Source: Mortierella alpina (lineage: Eukaryota; Mortierellomycota; Mortierellomycetes; Mortierellales; Mortierellaceae). From it: DNA of 64,000 nt. Each line of letters begins with the position of its first letter. The stretch's first letter is position 1. Both the position numbers and the translations under genes were made by a program. The stretch covers positions 620,001 through 684,000 of the forward strand of contig JANATF010000012.1 of the NCBI GenBank assembly GCA_029449245.1, in the 5' to 3' direction. Below are positions 10,119-20,364 of this stretch, piece by piece. The notes under the pieces were generated by a model. The model was given only the letters and a program-made list of their open reading frames with translations, did not search any database and had not been told where the DNA came from.

Positions 10119-12157
10119 CGATAGTCGCGCCAATCTGGGAGTGGCGCCCTTCCAGAATGCAAGGACGCCCTCGCCTTTGAATACCTTCCAAGCGCAGTCA
10201 AAGGCGCCTTTATACAAGTCCTTGGCGCCCAATCCCTGCATCTTTGTCTTGACTACATCCAGCGGCATAGTGGTGTACACAGTGATGATACCTGCGATGG
10301 CTCCTATGCCGAATGCGTACGTGGTGGGCAGCTGTCCCCCGTGGGTCATTCTTGTCTTTGCTAGATCACTCAGAGTCGAGTACACGCCAAAGCGCACCGC
10401 ACTATTGGCGCCCTGTCGAGCCATGACAGGAACCACCCCGCGATAAATGCCCCCGAATCCTTCGGCCTGCACGATCGACCGGATACCTGCATTGTGTGAC
10501 GGGCGTTAGAGAGAGCCCAGCAAGCACCGCGGGGCGGTGTTAAAATTTGATAAAGAAAGATGTCCACTGAAACAAGTCCGGATCATAGCTGATATGCCGC
10601 CTCAAAGATGTGCACCCTGTACGTGCTTTGTACGTACCGTGCACCAGGCCTCGATACTTTGGTTCTGCCAGGTTGCCATCGTGAATCAGTTTGGTCCTAG
10701 TCATCGGAGTAGCCTTAGTGTTAGTGCAACACAAGCCCATTAGTGCAATATTCTGTCGTCATTCCAATGGATGGACTTCTTTCCGACCAAAATACAATAG
10801 TTTGCACAACCAATTCTCCGTCCATGCGGGGGGTGGGGGGAGCAAAGTGCCGGACCTGGCACCAAAACTCCGCAAGTAATCAAAATGCCTTTCATCCCGA
10901 TCTTACAACTTACTTGATAGTTTCCGTGGGTGTCACAACCAGAACAGCCTCTGTCATGCCAGCGCCGAGACCAGCTGTATGTGTCAGAGACGTCGAAATA
11001 GAGGTTAGTGACCACCCTACATGGCGTAAAACAAGCGACCACTAGCACCGCGCTGCCCTGTCATAGTACCGAGAACAGACCGCGCTCCTGTCGTTTTGCC
11101 TTCCGAGTCCTTGAGCATGTCCCTGAACTGATCAAACGCGAAAAAGCGCACGCCTGCTTTCGCAGCTGTTCCAATCACCAGTGCTGATAGACCTCTGTAT
11201 ATCGCAGTAATCCCCTGCGTGCGCACCGTGGTAACTAGGACGTCGATCGGACCTTTGAATTTCTGTGGAAGGGTGTACAAGAATCCGATTCAGGGTCAGA
11301 TGAAGCCGTCATCAGCCGCAGGGTTATGCACGACGCGTTCATGGATGAGAGCTCACTGCAGATCCCGTAACTATGGATTTTGATTTGTTGAGCCATAATT
11401 GACAGACCGCTCTTCCTCCTTGAAGATCCTGGAGCACATGTATGCTGCAACATATTCCAGTGCTTCTGTACCAGGATATCCCCCCTTCCCCCCACCCCCC
11501 GGCGCCGTACATCTATCACTGTGATGTGTATGCACTGCCTCGCTTGGGCCTCGGGACTAGCATGTCGTGGTCCCCTTTTTTTACTATGTGCTCGCTGTGG
11601 TTTGTTCACCCGGATCCCCGTGCGTCAGTGCATTTTCCGAGTATTACCAACCCCCCTTGAGTTGCTTTTGTCATTTGTCGGCTGACCCGGGTTGACTCGT
11701 ACACCCACGTCGTCACCAAGAAAAGGGCCGCTCATTAGCCATATTCCCACGGATAGGTACTTGTTCTTGAACTACCGGATGGGTCAACACATAGCCAAGA
11801 CACCGTCCCTGCTTACAGGCTCACAAACCCGCATACACTCGGCTGTTTTTTCAAGAGTGAAGGAAGGCAGTCATAGGCCCGAGAGGAGTGAAGGACTTAC
11901 TACGCCGCCGTTGCGAGCAGAGCAAACTCCACCGTCCTGTAGTTGCAGCTGGGTCTTGACGTACTCTGTAGGGTAGGTGACGATGGCTTCGACAGCTCCC
12001 GCCACGGCTCCTGCGGTCAAGGTATACAAAGGTGGTTCCTTCCTCTATTTAATATTTCAAAGTGCGGCGGGGAGTTGAGTTTTGAGTTTGCCTCCCCACA
12101 AGTCGGCTGAGCAGCATAGTCTTGGAGAAGGTTGGCTCGTACGGTTTTGAACGACAT
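10119..12157 (-). CDS. CTP1: Mitochondrial citrate/tricarboxylate carrier (Ctp1-type)
   Basis: Six exons with exactly closing phases (12157-12143, 12044-11901, 11262-11049, 10974-10914, 10696-10638, 10486-10119) give 287 aa of a mitochondrial carrier with three repeats. The Px[DE]xx[KR] signatures are PTEYVKTQ, PTETIKTK and PLDVVKTK. MTEAVLVVTPTETIKTKLI and ARQGANSAVRFGVYS are typical of the tricarboxylate transport group, which exchanges citrate across the inner membrane. The 15-nt first exon encodes MSFKT. The 3' end is unresolved: after TPRLARLS a GTAAGG donor follows, but no downstream exon gives the expected SGGIxFxxYE tail. Reading through adds only about 14 unrelated residues to a stop at 10074. 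Intron 2 (638 nt) is unusually long for this window. Confidence 0.8.
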
Positions 12158-12572
12158 TCTCAGGACGATGGATGTGAGTGAGGAGAGGTGAGTCGAATGT
12201 AATAGACGCTGAGGAGGCAGGTCGTGCTATTGCAATGTGGAAGGCAGTGGCAAATGGAGAAGGTTAATTCAGAGGTGAAAAAGAGAGGAATGTGTAAGGA
12301 AGTTGAGAAAGAACCAGTGCGGGCAAGCAATAAGGGAGGAGCACAGGGCATGGACTGAGCTTGTATCTTTTACTGCACAATGTTTTATAGATGGCCTACC
12401 AGACAAAGTTGCACATTAGTCTTCGTACGTATTTTTTCTCTTCTTTCTTCCCCGATAAATGATTACTTACATAATTCCGCGCTTTGTGCGGAGGCGCTCG
12501 TGGCATCATGGCTACCGATAGCCTGATCGATGTCGAGGGCTTGAGGGGTTCCAGTCTCAGGAGCTGGTTTTT
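12158..12572. promoter_or_regulatory. Carrier promoter and flank of Fanzor remnant
   Basis: The spacer contains the promoter of the carrier gene (start 12157) and the sequence immediately 3' of the decayed Fanzor frame. No gene seen. Terminal repeats could not be established by eye. Confidence 0.4.
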
Positions 12573-13613
12573 TTAGTGTGGGTGGAGGGGGCGTGAACGC
12601 GAGTCTCCGGAGCGGGCGGGTGCTTGGCGGAAAGGATGCTGCAAGGTGGAGCCACCGGTGATTGCTATTGCGAGTGCGGCGTGGGGGTCTCGAGCCTTTG
12701 GAGTGTATCCGACCCTAAATGAAGGGCACTCGCTGTTCCTGCATTCAACCGTCCCGTGGACCCGCTCAGCTGGGGGTTGCTTCTTCAAAAGACCTACTGC
12801 GACAGGTACAATGATCTGATTCAGTCGCACCGAGCTATTTAATTCATGCCAAAAGTCAGACGTCGGTATATATTCATAGTGGTACATTTGTCCAGTAGTC
12901 ATTTCGCTTACCAGGCGTACTCGATAGCATCTCGGCACGCATCTTTGCCCACTTCTCGCCTTTGAGGTGCCCTTCTTCCCTCTGTTCGAGCCGTGGCCGC
13001 TGGGTGACTCTGGACCGGGGCGGGCGGAGATTCCACAATCATTCTGTTAAGCGGAGGGGTTCGAGCCCTGTTCAACACCAGGAACTCACTTGTTGCGTGG
13101 TATGAGCCGATACGATGAAGGAAACCGATAACGGCATGGGAATGTTCTGGTGCAAACACATGGGGCCTTGCTCGAGTCGAAACCAAGACGATCGTAATAT
13201 TGAGTCTCCTTGAGAGGTGCCAGAGAATGAGTTGACTGCGGGGGTCCATGGCGATACTTTCTCCAGGGCCAAGTCGTAGGTGGAATTGAGGAGGAGAAGG
13301 AGGAGGAGGCGACGCTTGGGCTCTGATGTTGTATATGAGCAAAGTATCCGCGATATAGCGTGCAAGGTCCTGGGAATCGCAATCCACGACGACTCCATGA
13401 GTCCAGAAGACTTTGTAGCGTCTTCCTTTGATTCTCATTGTGTGCGATGCAAGAAGGCTGGCGGCAAACTGCGAGTAAACGAGCTGCAAGGTCTTCGTCT
13501 TTCGTATAATATGTGGGGACACTGCTCATCCACTCCGGGTCGTCGAGGACGACGGTCCCGCATAGGCGTAACGGAGGTGGGTCTGGCGGCGCGAGGTCTG
13601 GCGATATATCCAT
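12573..13613 (-). pseudogene. Decayed Fanzor (eukaryotic TnpB-like RNA-guided nuclease) gene
   Basis: One reading frame runs 347 codons from ATG 13613 to the stop at 12573-12575, broken by in-frame TGA (13086-13088) and TAA (13047-13049). The C-terminal part resembles the RuvC/zinc region of Fanzor/Tnp[11 protein letters not shown] opens the block. [10 protein letters not shown] (Glu codon 12903-12905) sits where the RuvC-II Glu and TS..C motif lie. [13 protein letters not shown] (second Cys pair) is followed by [14 protein letters not shown] (Asp codon 12687-12689), matching the RuvC-III RDxNAAxNI box. At the first expected zinc Cys there is Tyr (12882-12884). The N-terminal part (VLDDPEWMSS, DSWSRRGLRFPGP, LYRGYFAHIQHQS) fits no other family I know. 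A spliced reading avoiding the stops exists but destroys the EMTT and NDCG blocks. Family call is by motif only; no guide-RNA or transposon ends were identified. Confidence 0.6.
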
Positions 13614-13887
13614 TGCTAAAGATTGGTGGCGGATGGGGTGGATGAAAGAGAGCGCGCAGGACAAAAAACGGTACTGTATGGGTTGTCGGGCTTTAACACG
13701 CGTGCCATTCGTGAATGAGACGCACATTTCTCTTCCTTCTCACCAGCACCCCCACTGACCGCCCCATCCACCCCTTCCTTGCATCGTCACGACCAGGCTG
13801 CATATGGCAGCCCTATCACGTCAAGAACGGAACATGGTGTGAATGCTATTTAATGAGGTTATGCTTGAATAAATTCTAAAGTGTGCT
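13614..13887. other. Spacer between UTP6 and Fanzor remnant
   Basis: Short spacer holding the UTP6 3' UTR and the presumed upstream region of the decayed Fanzor gene. Nothing else seen. Confidence 0.4.
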
Positions 13888-16376
13888 TCAAGAAGCCTTG
13901 TCGACGTCCATGTCCATATCCACGTCCAGCTCGATAATCCCGAATGATGGCTCTGTCCAGCGGCCTTCCAGCATTTCGCTGTGTCGTTGAGCAAATGCAT
14001 CGTTGTCTGCAACTGCCTTGCTTGCCCTCCAAAGCACCTTGTTGGCTTCCTCGATCTGACCAGTCTCGTTCAGGTGCTTCAAGAACGACAAGTATGTATC
14101 TAAAGATGTGTGAGAGAGGAAGAAACAAACGCCAGGTTGTAAGCATTCATGGTCTTCCCGAGATGGCGTCAGAATTATCTACCAACAAAAATCAGTTCAG
14201 TACCTTCATTCTTCACGTCTGCGTGAACAGCCTTGTCGTAAAGAGTAGCAATGGCCTTTCTCGACTGTGGCTCGTCCGTAGAGTTCTTCTTCTCGAGGTT
14301 GATGCATGCCATAAAGAAGGCCAGATCGGGCAAGCTCTTCTTCATCAAAGACTGGTATACACGACGCACTCCCTCAATACCCTCAACCTCATTGATCCAG
14401 ACCAAGAACCAGCTGCTGAGGCTCTGCTTGATCAGTCCAATCTCGGCTCTCTCCTCCGTGACATCGGGCATCAGTGTCGTGGTGATGCGAATGGCCTCCA
14501 AGAACGCTTCCTCGACCTGCTCCTTCGTCATATCCTCCTCCCTGTATGCTGTCCGAAGGAAGGCGACATACTCTCGCCACATTTCGAAACTTTCCGGGTG
14601 CTCCTTCGTTGCACGGGCAAAAATTTCAGGCAGCCTTGCGATTTGTTCCGCGCGGGGGAGTGTCTGTAAGAGTCGGATTTGCTGCAGGACCAACGGCGTC
14701 GATAGAGGGTACTGGGCCACAGCTTTGTCGAGAATGCCAAGTGCCTTAGTGGAGAGACTCTCAACCGACAGTTTTGATGAAGACAGGAGCCAGTTGATCT
14801 GGAGCAGGTACAGCGCCTCGGAGTGAACGTTTTTCTTGCTGGATGAAGAAAAGATCTTGTCGATAGTTTTCGAAAAGTACAGTTTCTATCGATGCCAAAT
14901 GACTTTGTTAGTGACTAAACCGAGGCATGGTTGGATTTCGAGTCAATACGTGATGACTGTGTCTACAAGTACTCACCAAGTTCTCCTCCTGGGTTCTGTG
15001 ATATTCTGCAACCATGTTCTCGGCAAAGATCTCCCACAGCTTTGGCTCTCCACCCTCACAGGCATTCCAAAATTCCTTCACGGTTACTGCAACACCCTTG
15101 ACATAGCCTTCCTCATCTACATTGTAGGCATCAATAGCGCGTCTGGCGACAAGAGCACGAGCCTCAGGCAAGTCCTTGAAGTCCTGATCAATCGAGTCGT
15201 AGATGGCTTGAATCGATTCGTCGGTCAGAGGTCTTGGCTTGATAAAAGAGTTGGCAATGTCCAAAAATCCTTTGCGAAAATCGAATGAGCTAGGAATCTC
15301 TTTGATGCCGTTCCTGTACACAACCATAGCAACCTCCCCGCGAAGAACCGGGTTCTTCTCCTGTTGATATGCTTCGGCCTTTTCTTCTGTTAGAGGAGCA
15401 CGAGTCTTTTCCTTCTTGCCCTTTTTTGACTTCTTGTCCGATGTTGCGTTCTCGCTTGCGCTCTCGCCGTCTTTGTTGAATGCAGCAAACTCCTCTCCAG
15501 TCACGGTTGGCAGCAGGATCATGTTGTCAGAGTCGACAGCCTTCTCCTGTAACAGCTCTTTCTCAATCTCCGCTTCTGACTGGTCGATTCCGAGAACTTG
15601 GCGACGGGCAAGAATCTTTGCAATGTATACGAGCTCCAGTCGGAAGTATTCGTGCCACAAGACCTCAGTTGTGGTGTTGAGGCGCAGTGCACGCTGGAGA
15701 AGGACTGCGGTATGCATATAATGTTTGCGTCAGGATTAGATCACACAAGCTATAACGTTCTTGATAAAAAATACCAACGAGAGGGGATGAAAGCTTACCT
15801 CTAGCAGCAACAATATTGGCATTCTCCTCCCACTCCCATGCAGCGGCCAGGATCCAGAGCTTTTCGTTCGTAGGGTGGAGTTGGATTGCCTGCGCAAAGA
15901 TCTTTCCAAGAGTCCTGCTAGCTCCCGTCTTCTTTGCATAGTTGATGTATTGGAGCCAGATCGAGATGTCGCCTTTGAACTTTGTAAGGCAACGCTTAAA
16001 GATGAAGTAGATCCGGCGGGGTCCTGCATAGTCCGAGATAGACTGCTTTGTGAGAGAGACCATGCGGGCTCGGCGCTTCTTTCGCAAAGCTTCCAGGTTC
16101 ATTTCGTATTCGATGTATCGAAGAAAGTCAGCCTTCTTGGCGATCCTACGCTTGAGGGCGTACTCGTACTTTTGGCGCTGCTTCAAGATGGATGTGATCT
16201 CTTTCTATAGTGCCATTAAGGTCTTGTTAGCTTGGCTTCCTGTGGCAAGTGGGTTATATTGTCGCTACATAGAGAACGAGGTACCCTTCACGCACCTTTG
16301 TAAAGATCCCCTTCTGCTCGAGATCTCGCATCTCGGGGATCATCTCCTCCATGTAGAATTGAACGGTGTCGGCCAT
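13888..16376 (-). CDS. UTP6: U3 snoRNA-associated protein Utp6 (HAT repeats)
   Basis: Five exons (16376-16296, 16204-15799, 15704-14977, 14885-14204, 14099-13888) close in phase and give 702 aa. The N terminus (MADTVQFYMEEMIPEM, EQKGIFTKEITSILK, FLRYIEYEMNLEALRKKR) is diagnostic of Utp6. This is a subunit of the UTP-B part of the small-subunit processome, which works in the nucleolus on 18S rRNA maturation. Half-a-TPR repeats follow (RIYFIFKRCLTKFKGDISIWLQY, EKLWILAAAWEWE, TEVLWHEYFRLELVY, FEMWREYVAFLR). The protein is longer than yeast (440) and human (597) Utp6 because of a lysine-rich linker (KKSKKGKKEKTRAPLTEE) and longer C-terminal repeats. It ends with an acidic DVDMDMDVDKAS tail and is divergent from YDJ1. 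Confidence 0.93.
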
Positions 16377-16765
16377 GGTGCTGGTTTGATAGGCCTGCGG
16401 TTGGTGGCAAGGATGGGTGTTGGGGGTGGGGCAATCCTACAGGACAGGTAGGTCGTGGCAAACAATGGACAAAGTGCGAGCGAGCAAAAAAAAAAAAGAG
16501 AAGCTCCAGAAAAAAGAAAACAATGTGGCTGTTTCTCGGTTGGCACGTGACTGGGCGGCAGGTGGTGTGTGCCTGGATTGGATTTTTTTTTTATTGTTCA
16601 GCAAGATTCGAGCGCTAGATCATCCTTCTCTCTGCTTCCATCCATTGTCAGGCTGTGCTTCCCCCTAACTCCCCCCTCCTCTTGCGTCTCTCCATTCATT
16701 GCATCTAACACACCCCGCCGCACCCCACACCCCGCTACCCTTCCCACTCTTACCCACTACACATC
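16377..16765. promoter_or_regulatory. UTP6/YDJ1 divergent promoter
   Basis: 389 bp between two divergent start codons. The YDJ1 side is CT-rich with CACCCC repeats just ahead of the ATG. No heat-shock element could be identified with confidence. Confidence 0.5.
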
Positions 16766-18335
16766 ATGGTCAAGGAGACAAAGTACTACGAGGCCCTCGA
16801 GGTCGAACCCGGCTGCTCTGATTCCGAGCTCAAGAAAGCCTACAGAAAGTTGGCTCTGAAGTACCATCCCGACAAGGTAAGAAAATTCGCTCTGCCGGCA
16901 CCTTCCCTCGGCCTGGTTGCCTGTTGTTCTGTCTCGCTCCACCGCCTGTTGAAACACAATGCGAGGCTGTGCAGCATGTCCCATTTGTCATCCCCAGTGT
17001 ATCAGCTCTTTTTGTCACTTGTCACTAGTCTAGTGCCTCATTCACTAACTCACCACTGCTATTGGTCATCTTTTTTTTTTGTTTTCCCCTCCGCCCACTC
17101 CTTATCGTCATTCATAGACTGGAGGCGCTACCTCTGAGAAATTCCAGGAGATCAGCCATGCATACGACATTCTCTCCGACGCACAGAAGCGTCAGGTCTA
17201 TGATCAGTATGGAGAGGCTGGACTCTCTGGCGAGGGCGGAGCCGGTGGCGGAATGGGCGGTCTCTCTCCCGAGGACCTCTTCTCTCACTTCTTTGGAGGT
17301 GGTGGCGGTGGTGGACGTGGAGGCCGTCCTACCGGCCCCCGCCGTGGCAAGGATGTTGCACACGGACTCAAGGTCTCTCTCGAGGATCTCTACAAAGGAA
17401 AGACCACCAAGCTCGCTCTTCAGAAGAACGTCATCTGTGACAAGTGCGAGGGCAAGGGTGGTAAGGAGGGAGCAGTCAAGACTTGCAACACTTGCCATGG
17501 CCAGGGTTTCCGTGTCATGCTCAGACAGATGGGCCCTATGATGCAGCAGATCCAGCAGCCCTGCGGCGACTGCCGTGGAGAGGGAGAAATCATCAACGCC
17601 AAGGACAAGTGCAAGTTCTGTAACGCTCGCAAGGTCACTCAGGTCCGCAAGGTCCTCGAGGTCCACATTGACCGCGGCATGAAGGATGGCAGAAAGATCG
17701 TCTTCAGCGGCGAGGGAGACCAGGCACCCAACACCATCCCCGGCGATGTTGTTATTGTTCTGGAGCAGAAGGAGCACGACCGTTTCAAGCGCAACGGCGA
17801 CGACTTGTTCTATGATGCTAAGATTGACCTTGTCACCGCTCTTGCTGGTGGAAAGATCCATATTCCCCACTTGGACGAAAGAGTCCTGATTGTTGAGATC
17901 TTGCCTGGAGAGGTCATTAAGCCTGGTATGTCCGCCGCCCCTCGATTTCAGATGGTTGTTCGTCTCTCTCTCTTTTGTTACGTTCCACCTAACTCTTGAC
18001 TAATAATTTTCTCTTCGCCTCCAACAGGTGACCTGAAGGCTGTTATGGGCCAGGGTATGCCCACCGAGAGACACCACGACTTTGGAAACTTGTACATCCA
18101 GTTTGAGATCGAGTTCCCTACTGCCAACTGGACCGATGTTGCCAACATTGAGAAGATCCGGTCAATCTTGCCCGCTGCTGCTCCTTTGCCCGCTCTTCCC
18201 AAGGGTGCCCACACAGAGGACGTCAGCCTGACAGAGATGGACCCCCGCCAGAAGGCAAGGGCTGAGCAGGGTCATATGGGCGGAGACGATGATGAGGAGG
18301 GCGGACACCCCGGAGTCCAGTGCGCACAGCAGTAA
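16766..18335 (+). CDS. YDJ1: Type I Hsp40 (DnaJ) co-chaperone, Ydj1-like, CaaX-ending
   Basis: Three exons (16766-16876, 17118-17925, 18028-18335) encode 408 aa, the same length as yeast Ydj1. Domains in order: J domain (1-70) with HPD at 34-36, Gly/Phe region, and a zinc-binding region with four CxxCxGxG-type repeats ([32 protein letters not shown]). C-terminal substrate-binding beta domains follow ([22 protein letters not shown]). The last four residues CAQQ form a CaaX motif, so farnesylation and association with ER or mitochondrial membranes are expected, as for Ydj1. It stimulates Hsp70 ATPase and delivers unfolded clients. Intron 1 falls exactly after the codon completing HPDK. Confidence 0.97.
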
Positions 18336-18505
18336 AAAGGAAACAACAACCATACTGTCTTGAAATATTCGTAGAGCACCACCGCACTCCTACCATTATC
18401 TTTTCTCTCTCTCCCTCTATCGGTAAAATTCATCATCATCCACTTCATTTTTTTTGACAAAGTAAAGAGACATTGTAATCTTTTTGAGGTCTGAACGCTG
18501 TGTTT

Positions 18506-20133
18506 TTAAACGTTGATAACACGGCTAAGCTTCTGGACACGGTTCAGTAGGATATCACCCTGCTTGATGGCGTGCTGGTACTGTGCGTTCTTGGCATCTG
18601 GTCGGTTGGTCTCCACAATCCCATTCACCTTGTCAATCACGCAGTTCAGGCGACCAACCGAGATGAACTTTGAGAGATCACTACATGACAAATTACAGTG
18701 CAAAGAAATAACGTCAGTTTTTGACATCTTGCTTTAGACAGCACTGGGCTTCTGACTTCTTACCTGTCAATAAAACTCTCGCTGACCCCAAAGGAGTGTG
18801 CCATGTTCTGGAGCGTCAGTGAGCGATAAGACTCCAGCAACTGCGCGTAGGCTCGGATACGCATCTCACGAACAAAATACCGGTAATGTGGGAAGAGTAC
18901 CCAGTAACACTTCATAGCTGAAGTCTCGAGAGCTGCCAATGCAACAAAGAACTTTGCATAGTCTCCGTTGTGAAGTGACTGCAAAAAGTCCTCCAAATGC
19001 GGGATCTCATGAAGCACCTCCAACACTTCTGGTGAGTCGATGACCTAGATGAAGTCATGAAATACGAAGATGGTTAGGGGCCAATGTCCTCACGCGTCCT
19101 CGAAGGATGCTCCTCCATCAAACTGTAGCATATGGTTACTTTACCTTGTTCTTAATGTCAACCCGTTTCAAAGCGAGAACGGACGACAAAACAGCACAGG
19201 TAATGAACTCTTTGTATTCCATGAGCTCAATCGAGGTGAAGGTCGATAGCGTGGCAATGAACAGATCGGCGGCACCCTTAAAGTTGCGGATTGTCATAAG
19301 ATAGACTCCCTCGTAGACCTTGAGGCGGTTCCTGCGGTCCCAGTCTCCGCCCTCTTCAATCATACTACAATGTTCAGACCATTTAGATAACTGTTAGCTC
19401 CGCTCAGATTCCCTCATGGTAGACAGTATCCGAGTTGTTTTCATACCTTCTCGCCTTCTCAATGTTTCTGCTGACAATGTCGTTATCGCGGTAAAAGAAT
19501 CCAGTGCGGATGTTGGCGAATAGAATGTCCAGTCTGGTGCCAAGTGCAACCGTCTTTTCGAATGCTACACGATATGCGGTCAGACTCTTCTCCTGCAATG
19601 TGAGAGGTTTCAATGCAAAATGGCTGATATGAGTTGACCGCAATAACATTCTACGACAGCTGCATATCATAGAATCGAAACACGCACCTTATCTCCGATC
19701 CTAGCAAAATGCTCGGCTCTTGCCAGTAATGCGTCCGAGATCTCTGTTTCGCCCAAGTTTTCCTCTGCATCCTTGAGACGGTCATCCAGTTTCTTGAGCG
19801 CTTCCTCGTTTTCAGCCTTCATCTTTGTTAGAAGACTCGCATCTATTGGCCACTGCTGTTCTTCGCAGATGAGCTCGTAAAACGGTGCCATATCTAGGGA
19901 GAGTAAAGGTACTCATGTTAGTCTTTACTGGCTAGCGACTCATGTTAGTCTTTACTGGCTAGCGACAGAATATGTTATCCACTGCCCAACTGCAGAAACG
20001 TACTGTCTTCCTTGATCTTCTGCATGATAGCCTCCTGTGCCTGAACATGAGTATCTTTAGGCCCGCTTGTCAACAGAAACCGATTCTGCGACAGCTCGAT
20101 GCTGGGGATTTTGGGGACTTCTTCTCCTGACAT
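18506..20133 (-). CDS. RPN7: 26S proteasome regulatory subunit Rpn7 (PSMD6)
   Basis: Six exons (20133-20004, 19893-19688, 19592-19447, 19364-19145, 19044-18764, 18680-18506) give 385 aa, close to human PSMD6 (389). Diagnostic blocks: [14 protein letters not shown] near the N terminus, [58 protein letters not shown], and a C-terminal PCI winged helix ending [11 protein letters not shown] and [14 protein letters not shown]. Rpn7 is a horseshoe subunit of the proteasome lid and positions the deubiquitinase Rpn11. Intron 1 carries a perfect 27-bp tandem duplication. The gene shares a 231-bp promoter with RPN6, its direct partner in the lid. Confidence 0.97.
19911..19964. repeat. 27-bp perfect tandem duplication in RPN7 intron 1
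   Basis: A 27-bp unit starting ACTCATGTTAGTC and ending GGCTAGCG is repeated twice head to tail with no mismatch, entirely inside the first intron of RPN7. This looks like a recent slippage or repair event. Confidence 0.95.
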
Positions 20134-20364
20134 TGGTATGTGGTGGCTGGTCCGCGATTAAAGTCTTGTGGTGGTGTTGTTTGTGCGTTGGTGGCCTGTG
20201 TCAAGGTTTAGGTAATGGAGACAGACAGCGAGAGTGAAGAGAGTTGAAAGTGAATGAATGGACGCGTCTCTCAAGACTTTCCTTCCTTCCGTGTGACGTC
20301 ATTTTGTCGGCGCTTTACGCGGCTCACCTCGCGATCACTCCCTCAACAACACACTCCCAGGACC
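20134..20364. promoter_or_regulatory. Bidirectional RPN7/RPN6 promoter with TGACGTCA site
   Basis: Only 231 bp lie between the divergent start codons of two lid subunits. A perfect palindromic TGACGTCA (CRE/ATF-type bZIP site) lies at 20294-20301. A GGTGGC core near 20190 resembles half of the yeast PACE element but lacks the AAA, so an Rpn4-type site is not supported. Confidence 0.65.

Noticed and set aside
13045-13075. tRNA B-box-like GGGTTCGAGCCC
   Set aside because: No A box or cloverleaf could be built around it, and it lies in the Fanzor coding remnant.
12573-13613. Spliced three-exon model of the Fanzor region (GTGAGT...AACAG and GTAAGC...AATAG introns)
   Set aside because: Phases close and the stops vanish, but the product loses [10 protein letters not shown] and [10 protein letters not shown], the blocks that identify the family, and the first intron would be only 46 nt.
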